DNA from: Dyadobacter bucti
GTDB taxonomy: Bacteria > Bacteroidota > Bacteroidia > Cytophagales > Spirosomataceae
Direction of reading: 5' to 3'
DNA: 64,000 nucleotides
Assembly: GCF_005869225.1 (NCBI RefSeq)
Contig: NZ_SWFP01000012.1
Coordinates: 62,001 to 126,000, forward strand
Under the pieces are notes generated by a model, which did not search any database, had not been told where the DNA came from, and saw nothing but the letters and a program-made list of their open reading frames with translations. Made by a program: the position numbers and the translations under genes. Below are positions 33,604-42,385 of this stretch, one piece after another. Positions within the stretch are counted from its first letter, which is position 1. Each line of letters starts with the position of its first letter.

Positions 33604-34065
33604 ATGGATACTATAAATGAAAATAATTTCGAAGCCGAAAACGGCTACTTTCAGAATCGTATAAGAAATTATATCCAGCAGTATCATCCCGACCTGCTTG
33701 ATAAAGGAGATGATTTTGAAGAAAAGATTAAAGCCTGGTCCGAGGATACAATAGATCATGTTCTTACTCTTGAAAAGGAAGGCTTCCAAAGCACAGAGGC
33801 TATTGAACAATCGTTAGCCAGGACACTTGAAAGCATATCATCACCAATAGGAACTCTTCGTGATTTTATTATCGAGAATGAGGATACCATCCAACAACTA
33901 ACCGGAATATCAGATGCGTCTGATAGAGAACTTCTATTGAAGTTACTGCCACTTGTTCAAACGGAAATCGAAACTGTGGAATTTTCTACAAATCCGAGTG
34001 ACGTAAGCGACGCTAAGGCTCACTTACTCCGGAAAATTTCTCTGACACTTCTCCAACGAAACTAA
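33604..34065 (+). CDS. Small acidic helical protein (DUF1896-like)
   Basis: This 153-residue acidic protein has the N-terminal pattern FQNRIRNYIQQYHPDLL and, further on, VLTLEKEGFQSTEAIEQSLA. The layout resembles DUF1896-type proteins that accompany the large methylase-helicase genes of Bacteroidota mobile elements. I hold that family name loosely. It is 26 bp upstream of the 1709-residue gene and is probably a partner of it. Confidence 0.55.
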   Translation: MDTINENNFEAENGYFQNRIRNYIQQYHPDLLDKGDDFEEKIKAWSEDTIDHVLTLEKEGFQSTEAIEQSLARTLESISSPIGTLRDFIIENEDTIQQLTGISDASDRELLLKLLPLVQTEIETVEFSTNPSDVSDAKAHLLRKISLTLLQRN

Positions 34066-34090
34066 TCAGTTTCCATTTCCCATTTGTTTA

Positions 34091-37000
34091 ATGAATAAGT
34101 TCGACGTATTAACTAATAATATAGCGGCTTTATCGACTGCTTTTGAATTATCAAAACAAGGACGTAAAGCAAACGCAGAAGAACGCGAAGTTCTATCTGG
34201 TTATTCTGGTTTCGGCTCAATAACTGAGATTTTATTAGATCCAAAAATTGACCAGTTATGGACTGGAAAAAAGCATCGTGTACAGCCATACGTTCAGGAA
34301 ATATACGATTTAATTGAGCAATACAGACCCAACGAAAAGAAGCGATATGTTGATTCTGTTAAGAACAGCGTCTTAACAAGTTTTTATACGCCGGTTCCCA
34401 TTGTAGATGCTATTTCAAACGCACTTAAAGACAATCAGGTCAATATTAAATCTATTCTTGACCCTTCCGCAGGGAGCGGATTGTTTGTTGACCGTTTGAG
34501 AAAAAGCCATTGTCCTAATGATGTTGTCATGTTTGAGAAGGATTTGCTTACTGGCCTTGTACTTTCCGTAAAATCTAATGACAGAACTAGGGTTGAAGGC
34601 TTTGAAAATATTGGTGGGAGGTATCAAAATCATTTTGACTTAGTTACTTCCAATATTCCTTTTGGAGCAATATCGGTATATGATCCTGCTTTTCAAAAGA
34701 AAGGGCACGTTGAAGCGCGAGCAGTAAATCAGATTCATAATTATTTCTTTTTGAAATCGCTTGAACAAGCTAAACCAGGTGGATTAGTAGCCTTTATAAC
34801 CACTAGTAATTTTGCTGATTCGGGATCCAACAGGGATTTTAGAGAAAGTTTATTGCAGCAGGGAAAGCTTGTTTCAGCGGTCAGACTCCCACAAAATTTA
34901 TTTGAATCAGCTGGTACGCAAGCAGGCTCCGATTTGATTGTTATCCAAAAGCGGAGCAAGCCAACCAATGTTTATAGTAAAACTGAAAAAGCGTTTTTGG
35001 AGACTACTTCACATGCCTCTGACTTGGCCAGCCTGAGCAATGGCAACGATGTCTTATCAAACGACTACTTTGATAGCAACCCTAAAAGTATAATTCACAC
35101 AAGTAAAGTTGTCGATACTAACCAGTATGGAAAACCTGCATTTATATATAAACACGATGGAGGTGCAGAAGAAATAGGGAAAACCCTGCATGGAATCCTC
35201 GCAAATGATATTCAAATCAACTTTGATAGTGAAGCATATGGCAAGATTAGTAAGCTTCCACGCAAAAACTCAGTCTCAACTGGCCAGCTTGATCTTTTTG
35301 CTCCACAACTTGATCTGTTTGCTCAATCACCAGAGGTTGAAGTAAGAAAACCTAACCCTTTGCCATTTACCGGCAAATTGTTTGACCATATAAGTGATGA
35401 TAGTATTGTGTCGCAAGGCGGTAGGATAGGTAAGGTAAGTAAAGACGATAATGGCAATCCCCTGGTTGAAGATTTTCAATTATCACCAAAGCAAACCAAG
35501 CAATGGGAGGCACTAATTGATATTCGTGATGCTTATTTTGGGCTTCTTAAAAGTGAGAGGGATAATCAAATTGAAGATAGGGAGTCACGACAGAAGTTAA
35601 ATGAGTCGTATGACCTATTCACAACTTTTTATGGCCCTTTAAAGCATAAAAGCAACATGGATACGATCCTTCTCGACCCTGCCGGAAGAGAGTTGCTTTC
35701 ATTGGAAAAATTTGATAAGGATAGAAATGATTATGTAAAGACAGATATTTTCTTTGAGCCGGTACACATTGCTTCGGCCAAAATTGATGTTTTTACTCCT
35801 AATGAATCACTAGCCGCGTCTTTGAATCTGTTTGGTCGAGTGAATTTTGATTACATGGGTAGTGTTTCCGGACTCGACACAGACCATCTCAAAAAGGAAT
35901 TGAGTGATAAACTGTATTTCTCACCATTAGACGACGAATACCAGGTCAAAGATGTTCTAGGTTCAGGAAACATTTTGCAGAAAATAGAGAACATAAAAGA
36001 TCTGGCTAATCACAATGATCCAGAAATTCAAAGGACTTTGGCATTTTTGGATACTGTTAAACCTGAGCCAGTTCCTTTTGACTTGTTAGATTTTAATTTG
36101 GGTGAAAGGTGGATCGATCCAAAAATCTATTCTCGGTTTGCTACCAACTTTTTTTCTTCTGACGTCGAAGTAAACTATTCACCGGCAATTGATGATTATG
36201 CTATTAAGTCTTTTGGATACAATTCTAAAATTGGCACAGAATATGCGGTTCAAACAGATCGTCGTACTTACACAGGGGTTGATCTACTAAGATATGCGCT
36301 ACTAGATAATGTTCCGGATATCACAAAAACAGTTGAAGGTCCGGATGGAAAAGATGTAAAGGTAAGGGATGCTGAAAATGTAAGGTTAGCTTCGCAAAAA
36401 ATTGATTTGATTAGAAATGGTTTCTCTGATTGGATTCAAAATCTTCCCGAAAAAGACAAGCAGGGCATTGAGAGTACGTACAACAATCTTTTCAACGCTG
36501 AAACTAAGCCTAAGTATGATGGTTCTCATATGACTTTCCCAGGCTTAAAGCTTCAAAATGTTGGTCTTGAAAAATTATACGATTCTCAAAAAGACACATC
36601 TTGGATGTTGTTGCAAAATGCAGGAGGTATAGTAGATCATGAAGTTGGAACAGGGAAAACCTTAACAATGATCGTAACTGCTTACGAAATGAAGCGCCTA
36701 GGTTTGGCAGCTAAACCAATGTTAATTGGCTTAAAAGCTAATGTAGGAGCGATTGCAGATACATTTAGAGCAGTGTATCCTGATGCAAAAGTACTATCAC
36801 CCAATGAAAACGATTTTGCAAAGCCTAACAGGGAGAAATTGTTCAGCTCTATCGCCAATGAAAATTGGGATGCAATCATTTTAACTCATGATCAATTTTC
36901 TAAAATCCCACAAAGTTTGAATGTTCAGAGAAGAATTTTGGATAAAGAAGTTGATAACCTTGAAAAGGACTTGCGCGAACTGGAAAAATCGGGTTTGTCT

Positions 37001-39220
37001 GTTGGCACTTCATTGATGAAGGGGCTGGAAAAAAGGAAAGTTTCTCTATCGAATAACTTGAACGAAGTTGTAACCCAACTTAAAGACAAAAAGGACAATG
37101 TGATAGATTTTGAGAAAATGGGAATTGATTCCCTGATGGTCGATGAAAGCCATAAGTTCAAGAATCTGATGTTTACGACAAGGCATGACCGTGTTGCTGG
37201 CTTGGGTAATCCTATTGGATCGCAAAGGGCTTTAAATATGCTTTTTGCAGTTCGCACAATTCAAGAGAAAAGGGGAAGCGATAGTGGCGTTACATTTTTT
37301 TCAGGAACACCAATTTCCAATTCTTTAACGGAGTTGTACCTTCTCTTCAAGTACTTACGGCCAAAGGAATTAGAGAGAAGAAAAATCGAAAATTTTGATT
37401 CATGGTTATCTGTTTTTGCTAAGAAAACGACTGACTACGAGTTTTCTGTAACCAATCAGCTTATTGAGAAATCAAGGTTTAAGAATTTTATAAAAGTACC
37501 GGAACTCGCTTTGATGTATAGTCAGATCACTGACTATCGCACCGCGGAAATGGTAGGGGTTGACAGACCGAAAGCGGCACATAAATTGGTGAATATGAAG
37601 CCGACGGAGGATCAAGCAGCTTTTACAGATAAGCTAATTGAATTTGCTCAGACAGGAAATGGTATGTTGTTGGGACGAGCGCCGTTAAGCAAATCCGAAG
37701 AGACTGCTAAAATGCTGATTGCAACTAACTACTCAAAAAAGGCTGCATTAGATATGCGCCTTATTAATCCGGATCTTTCTGATCAGCCCAACTCCAAGGT
37801 AAGTGTATGCGCAGACATCATTGCAAAACATTACAAGGAGTCAAATTCTTATAAGGGAACGCAGATGGTATTTTGCGATTTAGGTACTCCTTCGGCTAAC
37901 TCAAATTTTAATGTATACGATGCACTGAAAATCAAGCTCATAACGGAATTTGGTATTCCTGAAAAGCAGATTCGATTTATTCACGATGCGAATAATGATA
38001 AGCAAAGGCAACAGATAATAAAAGAAACTAATGAAGGCTCAATTCGTGTATTAATCGGCTCGACTGAAAAGTTGGGAACCGGTGTAAATGCACAGCAGCG
38101 CATTGTGGCTCTTCATCATTTAGATGTGCCCTGGAAACCAAGTGACCTGGAACAGCGTGTAGGACGTGGATCAAGAGCAGGTAATGAAGTTGCTAAAAAT
38201 CATTTTGGAAATGAAGTTCAAAATTATGTCTATGCGGTCGAAAAAACCCTTGATAACTTCATGTTTAATTTGGTACAAAATAAGTCTCTGTTTATATCCC
38301 AAATTAAGAACCAAAACATTAACATTCGTAGAATTGACGAAGGTAGTGCTGATGAAAGCAATGGTATGAATTATGCCGAATATGTAGCCCTGCTTTCTGG
38401 AAACAAAGATTTACTTGAAAAAACTAAAATTGAAAAGCAAATAACAGGTTTGGAGGCGGAGAAAAAAATCTTTGGCAAAGACATATCATATCAAAGGGCA
38501 GTTTACTTACAAATGGGTGTATCATTGGAGAAGACAGAAGAAAATATTTCCAAAGTTAAAGCGGATCAAAAAGCCGTTGTTCGATATGATAAGGATGGTA
38601 AACTAATCCCATTTGTCGATATGGACAAAGTGGAAGATCTAGGTCGGCTAATGTTACAAGCTGAAATGACAAACAAGAAGCACGGCACAAAGTTGATTAG
38701 CCATATAAAAGGCTTTGATCTTACCCTAGACACTTTTCAAGCTTCTATTGTAGACATCGATGCAGGCACTCAGAAAATGTCACATCGATGGGAACTGAGA
38801 TCGTCTAACGACATTGGCTACAAACACAATTCGGGATATCTGCAAAGTGATAAGGTAAAAACAGCAGGGGAGTGGGTAAATAAATCTGTTTCCCCAGAAA
38901 CCTTTGAAAAGTTAATTAAGGGAATGGAAGAACGAAAGGCCAGTTACATCAAGGACATGGAAATGACCAAAGATGTTTTGTCCAAAGCTTGGCCAAAAGA
39001 AGAAAAGTTGAAGGAGTTGAAGGATAGCCTTGTAGTCATTGAGAAGCGCCTGACTGAGAGCCTTAATCCAAATAAGGATAAGGAGCAAAATGCCGGTAAG
39101 GAAAATGGAATGAAAGAAACTGAGACCGAAAAAATTATTCCCTTAAATGGGAAAGTGGATACTCCACCGGGGGATGAATCACAATTCAGAAATAGATCCT
39201 TCATCCGCAGGGGAATGTAA
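34091..39220 (+). CDS. N6-adenine methylase / SNF2-type helicase fusion
   Basis: This is a 1709-residue protein. The N-terminal methylase-like domain has SAM motif DPSAGSGLF at residues 124-132 and a motif IV variant, TSNIPFG at about 186-192, in place of NPPF/Y. A large linker follows. The SF2 helicase has Walker A EVGTGKTLTM near residue 855, motif II DESHKFKN near 1017, SGTPISNS near 1075, TEKLGTGVN near 1330 and motif VI QRVGRGSRAG near 1355. The coiled C-terminal tail is Lys/Glu-rich. Such giant proteins are hallmark cargo of Bacteroidota conjugative elements and may protect incoming DNA from restriction. That function is not proven. Confidence 0.9.
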   Translation: MNKFDVLTNNIAALSTAFELSKQGRKANAEEREVLSGYSGFGSITEILLDPKIDQLWTGKKHRVQPYVQEIYDLIEQYRPNEKKRYVDSVKNSVLTSFYTPVPIVDAISNALKDNQVNIKSILDPSAGSGLFVDRLRKSHCPNDVVMFEKDLLTGLVLSVKSNDRTRVEGFENIGGRYQNHFDLVTSNIPFGAISVYDPAFQKKGHVEARAVNQIHNYFFLKSLEQAKPGGLVAFITTSNFADSGSNRDFRESLLQQGKLVSAVRLPQNLFESAGTQAGSDLIVIQKRSKPTNVYSKTEKAFLETTSHASDLASLSNGNDVLSNDYFDSNPKSIIHTSKVVDTNQYGKPAFIYKHDGGAEEIGKTLHGILANDIQINFDSEAYGKISKLPRKNSVSTGQLDLFAPQLDLFAQSPEVEVRKPNPLPFTGKLFDHISDDSIVSQGGRIGKVSKDDNGNPLVEDFQLSPKQTKQWEALIDIRDAYFGLLKSERDNQIEDRESRQKLNESYDLFTTFYGPLKHKSNMDTILLDPAGRELLSLEKFDKDRNDYVKTDIFFEPVHIASAKIDVFTPNESLAASLNLFGRVNFDYMGSVSGLDTDHLKKELSDKLYFSPLDDEYQVKDVLGSGNILQKIENIKDLANHNDPEIQRTLAFLDTVKPEPVPFDLLDFNLGERWIDPKIYSRFATNFFSSDVEVNYSPAIDDYAIKSFGYNSKIGTEYAVQTDRRTYTGVDLLRYALLDNVPDITKTVEGPDGKDVKVRDAENVRLASQKIDLIRNGFSDWIQNLPEKDKQGIESTYNNLFNAETKPKYDGSHMTFPGLKLQNVGLEKLYDSQKDTSWMLLQNAGGIVDHEVGTGKTLTMIVTAYEMKRLGLAAKPMLIGLKANVGAIADTFRAVYPDAKVLSPNENDFAKPNREKLFSSIANENWDAIILTHDQFSKIPQSLNVQRRILDKEVDNLEKDLRELEKSGLSVGTSLMKGLEKRKVSLSNNLNEVVTQLKDKKDNVIDFEKMGIDSLMVDESHKFKNLMFTTRHDRVAGLGNPIGSQRALNMLFAVRTIQEKRGSDSGVTFFSGTPISNSLTELYLLFKYLRPKELERRKIENFDSWLSVFAKKTTDYEFSVTNQLIEKSRFKNFIKVPELALMYSQITDYRTAEMVGVDRPKAAHKLVNMKPTEDQAAFTDKLIEFAQTGNGMLLGRAPLSKSEETAKMLIATNYSKKAALDMRLINPDLSDQPNSKVSVCADIIAKHYKESNSYKGTQMVFCDLGTPSANSNFNVYDALKIKLITEFGIPEKQIRFIHDANNDKQRQQIIKETNEGSIRVLIGSTEKLGTGVNAQQRIVALHHLDVPWKPSDLEQRVGRGSRAGNEVAKNHFGNEVQNYVYAVEKTLDNFMFNLVQNKSLFISQIKNQNINIRRIDEGSADESNGMNYAEYVALLSGNKDLLEKTKIEKQITGLEAEKKIFGKDISYQRAVYLQMGVSLEKTEENISKVKADQKAVVRYDKDGKLIPFVDMDKVEDLGRLMLQAEMTNKKHGTKLISHIKGFDLTLDTFQASIVDIDAGTQKMSHRWELRSSNDIGYKHNSGYLQSDKVKTAGEWVNKSVSPETFEKLIKGMEERKASYIKDMEMTKDVLSKAWPKEEKLKELKDSLVVIEKRLTESLNPNKDKEQNAGKENGMKETETEKIIPLNGKVDTPPGDESQFRNRSFIRRGM

Positions 39221-39273
39221 CTTAAAATTTCGAGTCCAGATAATTGGAACAAGTGGGGAAAAAACTTAATTCT

Positions 39274-39372
39274 ATACCAACTATTACAATATATTGTAAT
39301 AGTTGGTATTTTTTTATATCTTTATTCTATCAAAACGGTTGACAGGCCGCTTTAATAAACCTCTTATAGTTT
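39274..39372 (+). promoter_or_regulatory. 36-bp palindrome, T-run and conserved leader
   Basis: A perfect 36-bp palindrome (39274-39309) is centred on ATTACAATATATTGTAAT (39283-39300) and followed by T7, so it can end the upstream transcript. It also carries the same operator as the ssb and DUF932 promoters. TATCTTTA (about 39317), AAACGGTTGACAGGCC and ATAAACCTCT follow, then the ATG at 39373. Confidence 0.75.
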
Positions 39373-39687
39373 ATGTCTAAAGAATTCAAAACGATCGTTG
39401 TTGAGCATCTTGACAAAGAAGAAAACGAAGATGTTGTCAATATCTTGAATCAAATCATTGATCAGGGAATAGTTGGTAGTGGGAGTAAAGCCTTTATGTA
39501 TGCTGTTCGCCAATATCCAAATAACACTCAGGTTATAGCAAGTCTCAAATTGTCTCTTGAACGGGTTAAGACCGAGTTAGAAGACTATCGACGAAATGCT
39601 AGAAGATTGAAAGAGGTTATTTCGTTCGTTTCTAGCCTTGATAGCCACGATTCCGATAGTCTATCACACCGCTTCAAGGAGCTCTGA
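39373..39687 (+). CDS. Small helical protein of the ssb regulon
   Basis: This is a 104-residue soluble protein, helical throughout, with a coiled-coil-prone segment at about residues 55-85 (LKLSLERVKTELEDYRRNAR). No family is recognised. Its promoter and leader are of the same module as ssb and the DUF932 gene, so it is probably expressed together with them, perhaps during transfer. A GTGACA palindrome follows the stop codon directly. Confidence 0.65.
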   Translation: MSKEFKTIVVEHLDKEENEDVVNILNQIIDQGIVGSGSKAFMYAVRQYPNNTQVIASLKLSLERVKTELEDYRRNARRLKEVISFVSSLDSHDSDSLSHRFKEL

Positions 39688-39689
39688 AT

Positions 39690-39708
39690 AAGTGACAGGC
39701 TGTCACTT
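39690..39708. promoter_or_regulatory. GTGACA-N3-TGTCAC palindrome, copy 5
   Basis: AAGTGACA-GGC-TGTCACTT directly after the stop of the small regulon gene. The spacer differs (GGC in place of CGC), while both arms are conserved. Confidence 0.6.
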
Positions 39709-39943
39709 TAACGACAAATTTTTCCTAGTGGGAAAATTAAAATCTCATTCCTTGTGCCTGTAAAAAGGGCTGACCAGTACGTTGGCTTTCTTTAAGTGGC
39801 TCACTTTTTTACATTGTGAGTTGCTATTTTAAATAGGCCTATTAAGCGAGGAAAAAGGAAGATTTGTGGCTTTTTTTCCGTTTTTCCGTTAAAATGCGTC
39901 TTTCGACGTATATCATTATTTGAAAATTAAACATTTATAAATT

Positions 39944-40528
39944 ATGAAATTAGCGAAGCGTAGTGACAAGGATCTCATTGTAAAAATACTAACTGACTCA
40001 TTTCAAGACAATAAAAGTATCAATTACCTTATTCCGAATGATTCAAAACGTTTGAGCAGAATTTCAGAGCTAATGGCGTACTCATTCGAGGTGTGTATGG
40101 CAAGTGGTAAAGTACTTCTCTCCGATGATGAACAAGCATGCGCATTGGTTTCAGCTCCTGAAAAAAAGAAAACGACACTTTCTGGACTATTAAATGAAGT
40201 TCGGCTGGTCCTTTTTGGGATCGGATTAAAAAATGCTCTCAAAGCTATGAAAAGAGAAAAAGCAATTTCTGCTAATTACCCAGACAGACCGATTTACTAC
40301 TTGTGGTTCATAGGCGTAAAACCGCAAGCGCAGTCCAAGGGAGTAGGAGGAAAGCTATTAACGGAGATTATTGAAGATTCCAAAATTGAACACCGTCCAA
40401 TTTTCTTGGAAACATCTACAGTAAAGAATATTCCTTGGTATGAAAGGTACGGACTGAAAATCTACAAAGAGCTAGATTTTGGATATACACTATATTTAAT
40501 CAGTAATAAGACAAATGACAATATCTAA
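39944..40528 (+). CDS. GNAT family N-acetyltransferase
   Basis: This 194-residue protein has the GNAT acetyl-CoA loop in VKPQAQSKGVGGKLLTEII (residues about 127-145), preceded by the strand YYLWFIGV and followed by FLETSTVKNIPWYERYGL. It is close to GNAT proteins of unassigned substrate found beside regulators in Bacteroidota. Its 3' end overlaps the start of the membrane LuxR-type gene by 14 bases, so the two are translated together. The substrate is unknown. Confidence 0.85.
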   Translation: MKLAKRSDKDLIVKILTDSFQDNKSINYLIPNDSKRLSRISELMAYSFEVCMASGKVLLSDDEQACALVSAPEKKKTTLSGLLNEVRLVLFGIGLKNALKAMKREKAISANYPDRPIYYLWFIGVKPQAQSKGVGGKLLTEIIEDSKIEHRPIFLETSTVKNIPWYERYGLKIYKELDFGYTLYLISNKTNDNI

Positions 40529-41528
40529 TACAGATATGCATGTGGTAACTGCAATCTTTATAGTTTTTGAAATTATAATGTTGTTGTTCCAGTTGCCTTT
40601 ATATCTGGCGAAAAGAGAAAAGATGCGGAAGTATTATTTAATACTCCTCATATTATTGATAGTTAAAAATGTTGCAATGGGTTTCTTTCCAGACCCAAGA
40701 ATAAATTTTATTCCCATTGGCGTTCAATACATATTAACGTACGGGGCTGGGTTTATTATGGCTTCATATTTTCCGTTTTATTTTTATAAAGCGTATGACA
40801 TCAGTGAGTTAAAATGGCATGCAACAAGAGGGATTTACTTCTTTTTGCATCTTCCGTTTTTGTTGGTAGCCGGGGTAACATACTTATTGAATAAGAATAT
40901 TGATCAGGCCATTGATAATGGCCTGATCATACCCGCAATTTATGGGATCATATTAGGGTACGTTCTGTTTAGGTCTATCCGCGAGAAGTACAAAAATGTA
41001 GAAAGGAAGGATTACCTTCAAATCATCGGAGTTTACTTTGCAGTGATACCTTATGCAACCCTTGCCTTTCTTGCATACTTTCGAATTGAGCAGGTGAACG
41101 AAGCATTATTAACCAATGGTGGGTTTGCTATCATTACACTTTTATTTGTGAGGCAGTCAATTCGTGATGTACGAACCGATCTCGAAAGATTAAAAGAAAT
41201 CGACAAAGCTGAAGAAGCTTTGCCTGCTGTGTCATTGGAAGAAAATAAAGCTGTGGTTATGCCGCTGGAATTTGCATACGAAGAAGAAGCGGTCGTAGTT
41301 AATGATTCGTATGATCCAGGGATGAGATTAGAAATGAATATGAATGAATTTGGTCTTACTACTAAGGAGAAGGAAGTCGTTAGGCTTTTAAAATTGGGCT
41401 ATACTAACGAAGAGATAGGAAATTCACTGAATATTCAGGTGGGTACAGTCAAGAAACATTTAGAAAATACCTTCAGAAAGGTACTTGTTAAAAACAGACT
41501 TGAGTTGATCCATAAATTAGAGAATTAG
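40515..41528 (+). CDS. Seven-helix membrane protein with C-terminal LuxR HTH
   Basis: This 337-residue protein has seven hydrophobic segments in residues about 8-220. A linker follows, with acidic and Val-rich stretches, and then a LuxR-type helix-turn-helix (residues about 278-334: TTKEKEVVRLLKLGYTNEEI, then VGTVKKHLENTF). It appears to be a membrane-tethered transcription regulator that senses something in the membrane or acts after proteolysis (inference). It is coupled to the GNAT gene. A second in-frame Met lies at residue 7. Confidence 0.85.
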   Translation: MTISNTDMHVVTAIFIVFEIIMLLFQLPLYLAKREKMRKYYLILLILLIVKNVAMGFFPDPRINFIPIGVQYILTYGAGFIMASYFPFYFYKAYDISELKWHATRGIYFFLHLPFLLVAGVTYLLNKNIDQAIDNGLIIPAIYGIILGYVLFRSIREKYKNVERKDYLQIIGVYFAVIPYATLAFLAYFRIEQVNEALLTNGGFAIITLLFVRQSIRDVRTDLERLKEIDKAEEALPAVSLEENKAVVMPLEFAYEEEAVVVNDSYDPGMRLEMNMNEFGLTTKEKEVVRLLKLGYTNEEIGNSLNIQVGTVKKHLENTFRKVLVKNRLELIHKLEN

Positions 41529-41572
41529 ACACAAAACTGTACTTTTTTCATCCATTTCGGTATTTGTCTTAT

Positions 41573-41601
41573 ATGGTACGTCTTAAGACGTACCATTTTT
41601 G
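41573..41601 (+). terminator. Rho-independent terminator
   Basis: A perfect 24-bp palindrome (ATGGTACGTCTT and its complement), followed by T5, lies 45 bp after the LuxR-type gene. Confidence 0.85.
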
Positions 41602-41718
41602 TTTAAAAATATTTCAAAAAAAATATCAAATTAGACTTTTTTCGTATTGTCACAGAAGAAGTTTTCTACCAATTTTGACGAAGTACTTTCAGCCACCAAT
41701 ATTTCCTACTTTACTCTT

Positions 41719-41994
41719 ATGGAACCTGCAATTCAAAATGCAACGAAACATTTTCGGTCCTTGAACTGTGTAAATACAATTGAAAATGATCGAATCTCAA
41801 TCCCTTCTTATTCTGTTGAAAGCATATTATTAAAGTTTGGCAGCGATGCTTTTGAACCTAATATTTTAAATAGTAGGGGATCCAGTTTAGAGCTTGTTCC
41901 TAAAATGAGACTTTATTTTACGACCAAGGAATGGTTCGGATTAGATTTTGATTATCGACTTTTTATTATGAAAGCTTTTTACGACAACCTTTAA
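41719..41994 (+). CDS. Small conserved protein, paralogue of the 24.3-kb gene
   Basis: I use the ATG at 41719 (91 residues). A TTG start at 41647 would add 24 residues. The C-terminal 60 residues carry the same spaced pattern as the protein at 24272-24484: L-x(3)-F-G-S-D-A-F-E-P, P-K-M-R, W and R-L-F-I. The family is not recognised. One paralogue lies in the primase/topoisomerase operon and this one stands alone, so a shared conjugation-related partner is plausible. Confidence 0.55.
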   Translation: MEPAIQNATKHFRSLNCVNTIENDRISIPSYSVESILLKFGSDAFEPNILNSRGSSLELVPKMRLYFTTKEWFGLDFDYRLFIMKAFYDNL

Positions 41995-42385
41995 TTGCTG
42001 AACCAAGTATCGAAGCAGCTTGGTTTGTATGCACATTTTCTATTTTCACCATACATCATAGAGCCGAACTGTATTATTACAATTTAGGCGAACCACCTAC
42101 ATCCTCTAAATACATCAGGAAATTTGTAAGTTAAATTATGAAATATTAGATTTACATTTTATAATTTAACTTACTTTTTTATGCGATCCCCTTATAAGAC
42201 GACAAATTGTTTTGTGGTAAGATATATTACGAAATTGCAAGCCTGTCGAGAAGCTTTTCCCCAACTACTCTCACCTTGATACAAAATACAGATCCTAAAA
42301 TCTGCATTACCCTTACGAAACGTATAATGGCTATAGTTACTCAGTTTGCTGCAGTTAATAATGAGTCACAAAAAATTAGATAGCC
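41995..42385. other. Gene-free stretch with a long AT-rich inverted repeat
   Basis: 14-bp arms GTAAGTTAAATTAT (42126-42139) and ATAATTTAACTTAC (42161-42174) enclose an AT-rich 21-bp centre and are followed by a T-run. This resembles the inverted repeat at 33557-33598 and is likely a promoter or operator for the operon starting at 42386, although it is 200 bp away. Nothing else is evident. Confidence 0.45.
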
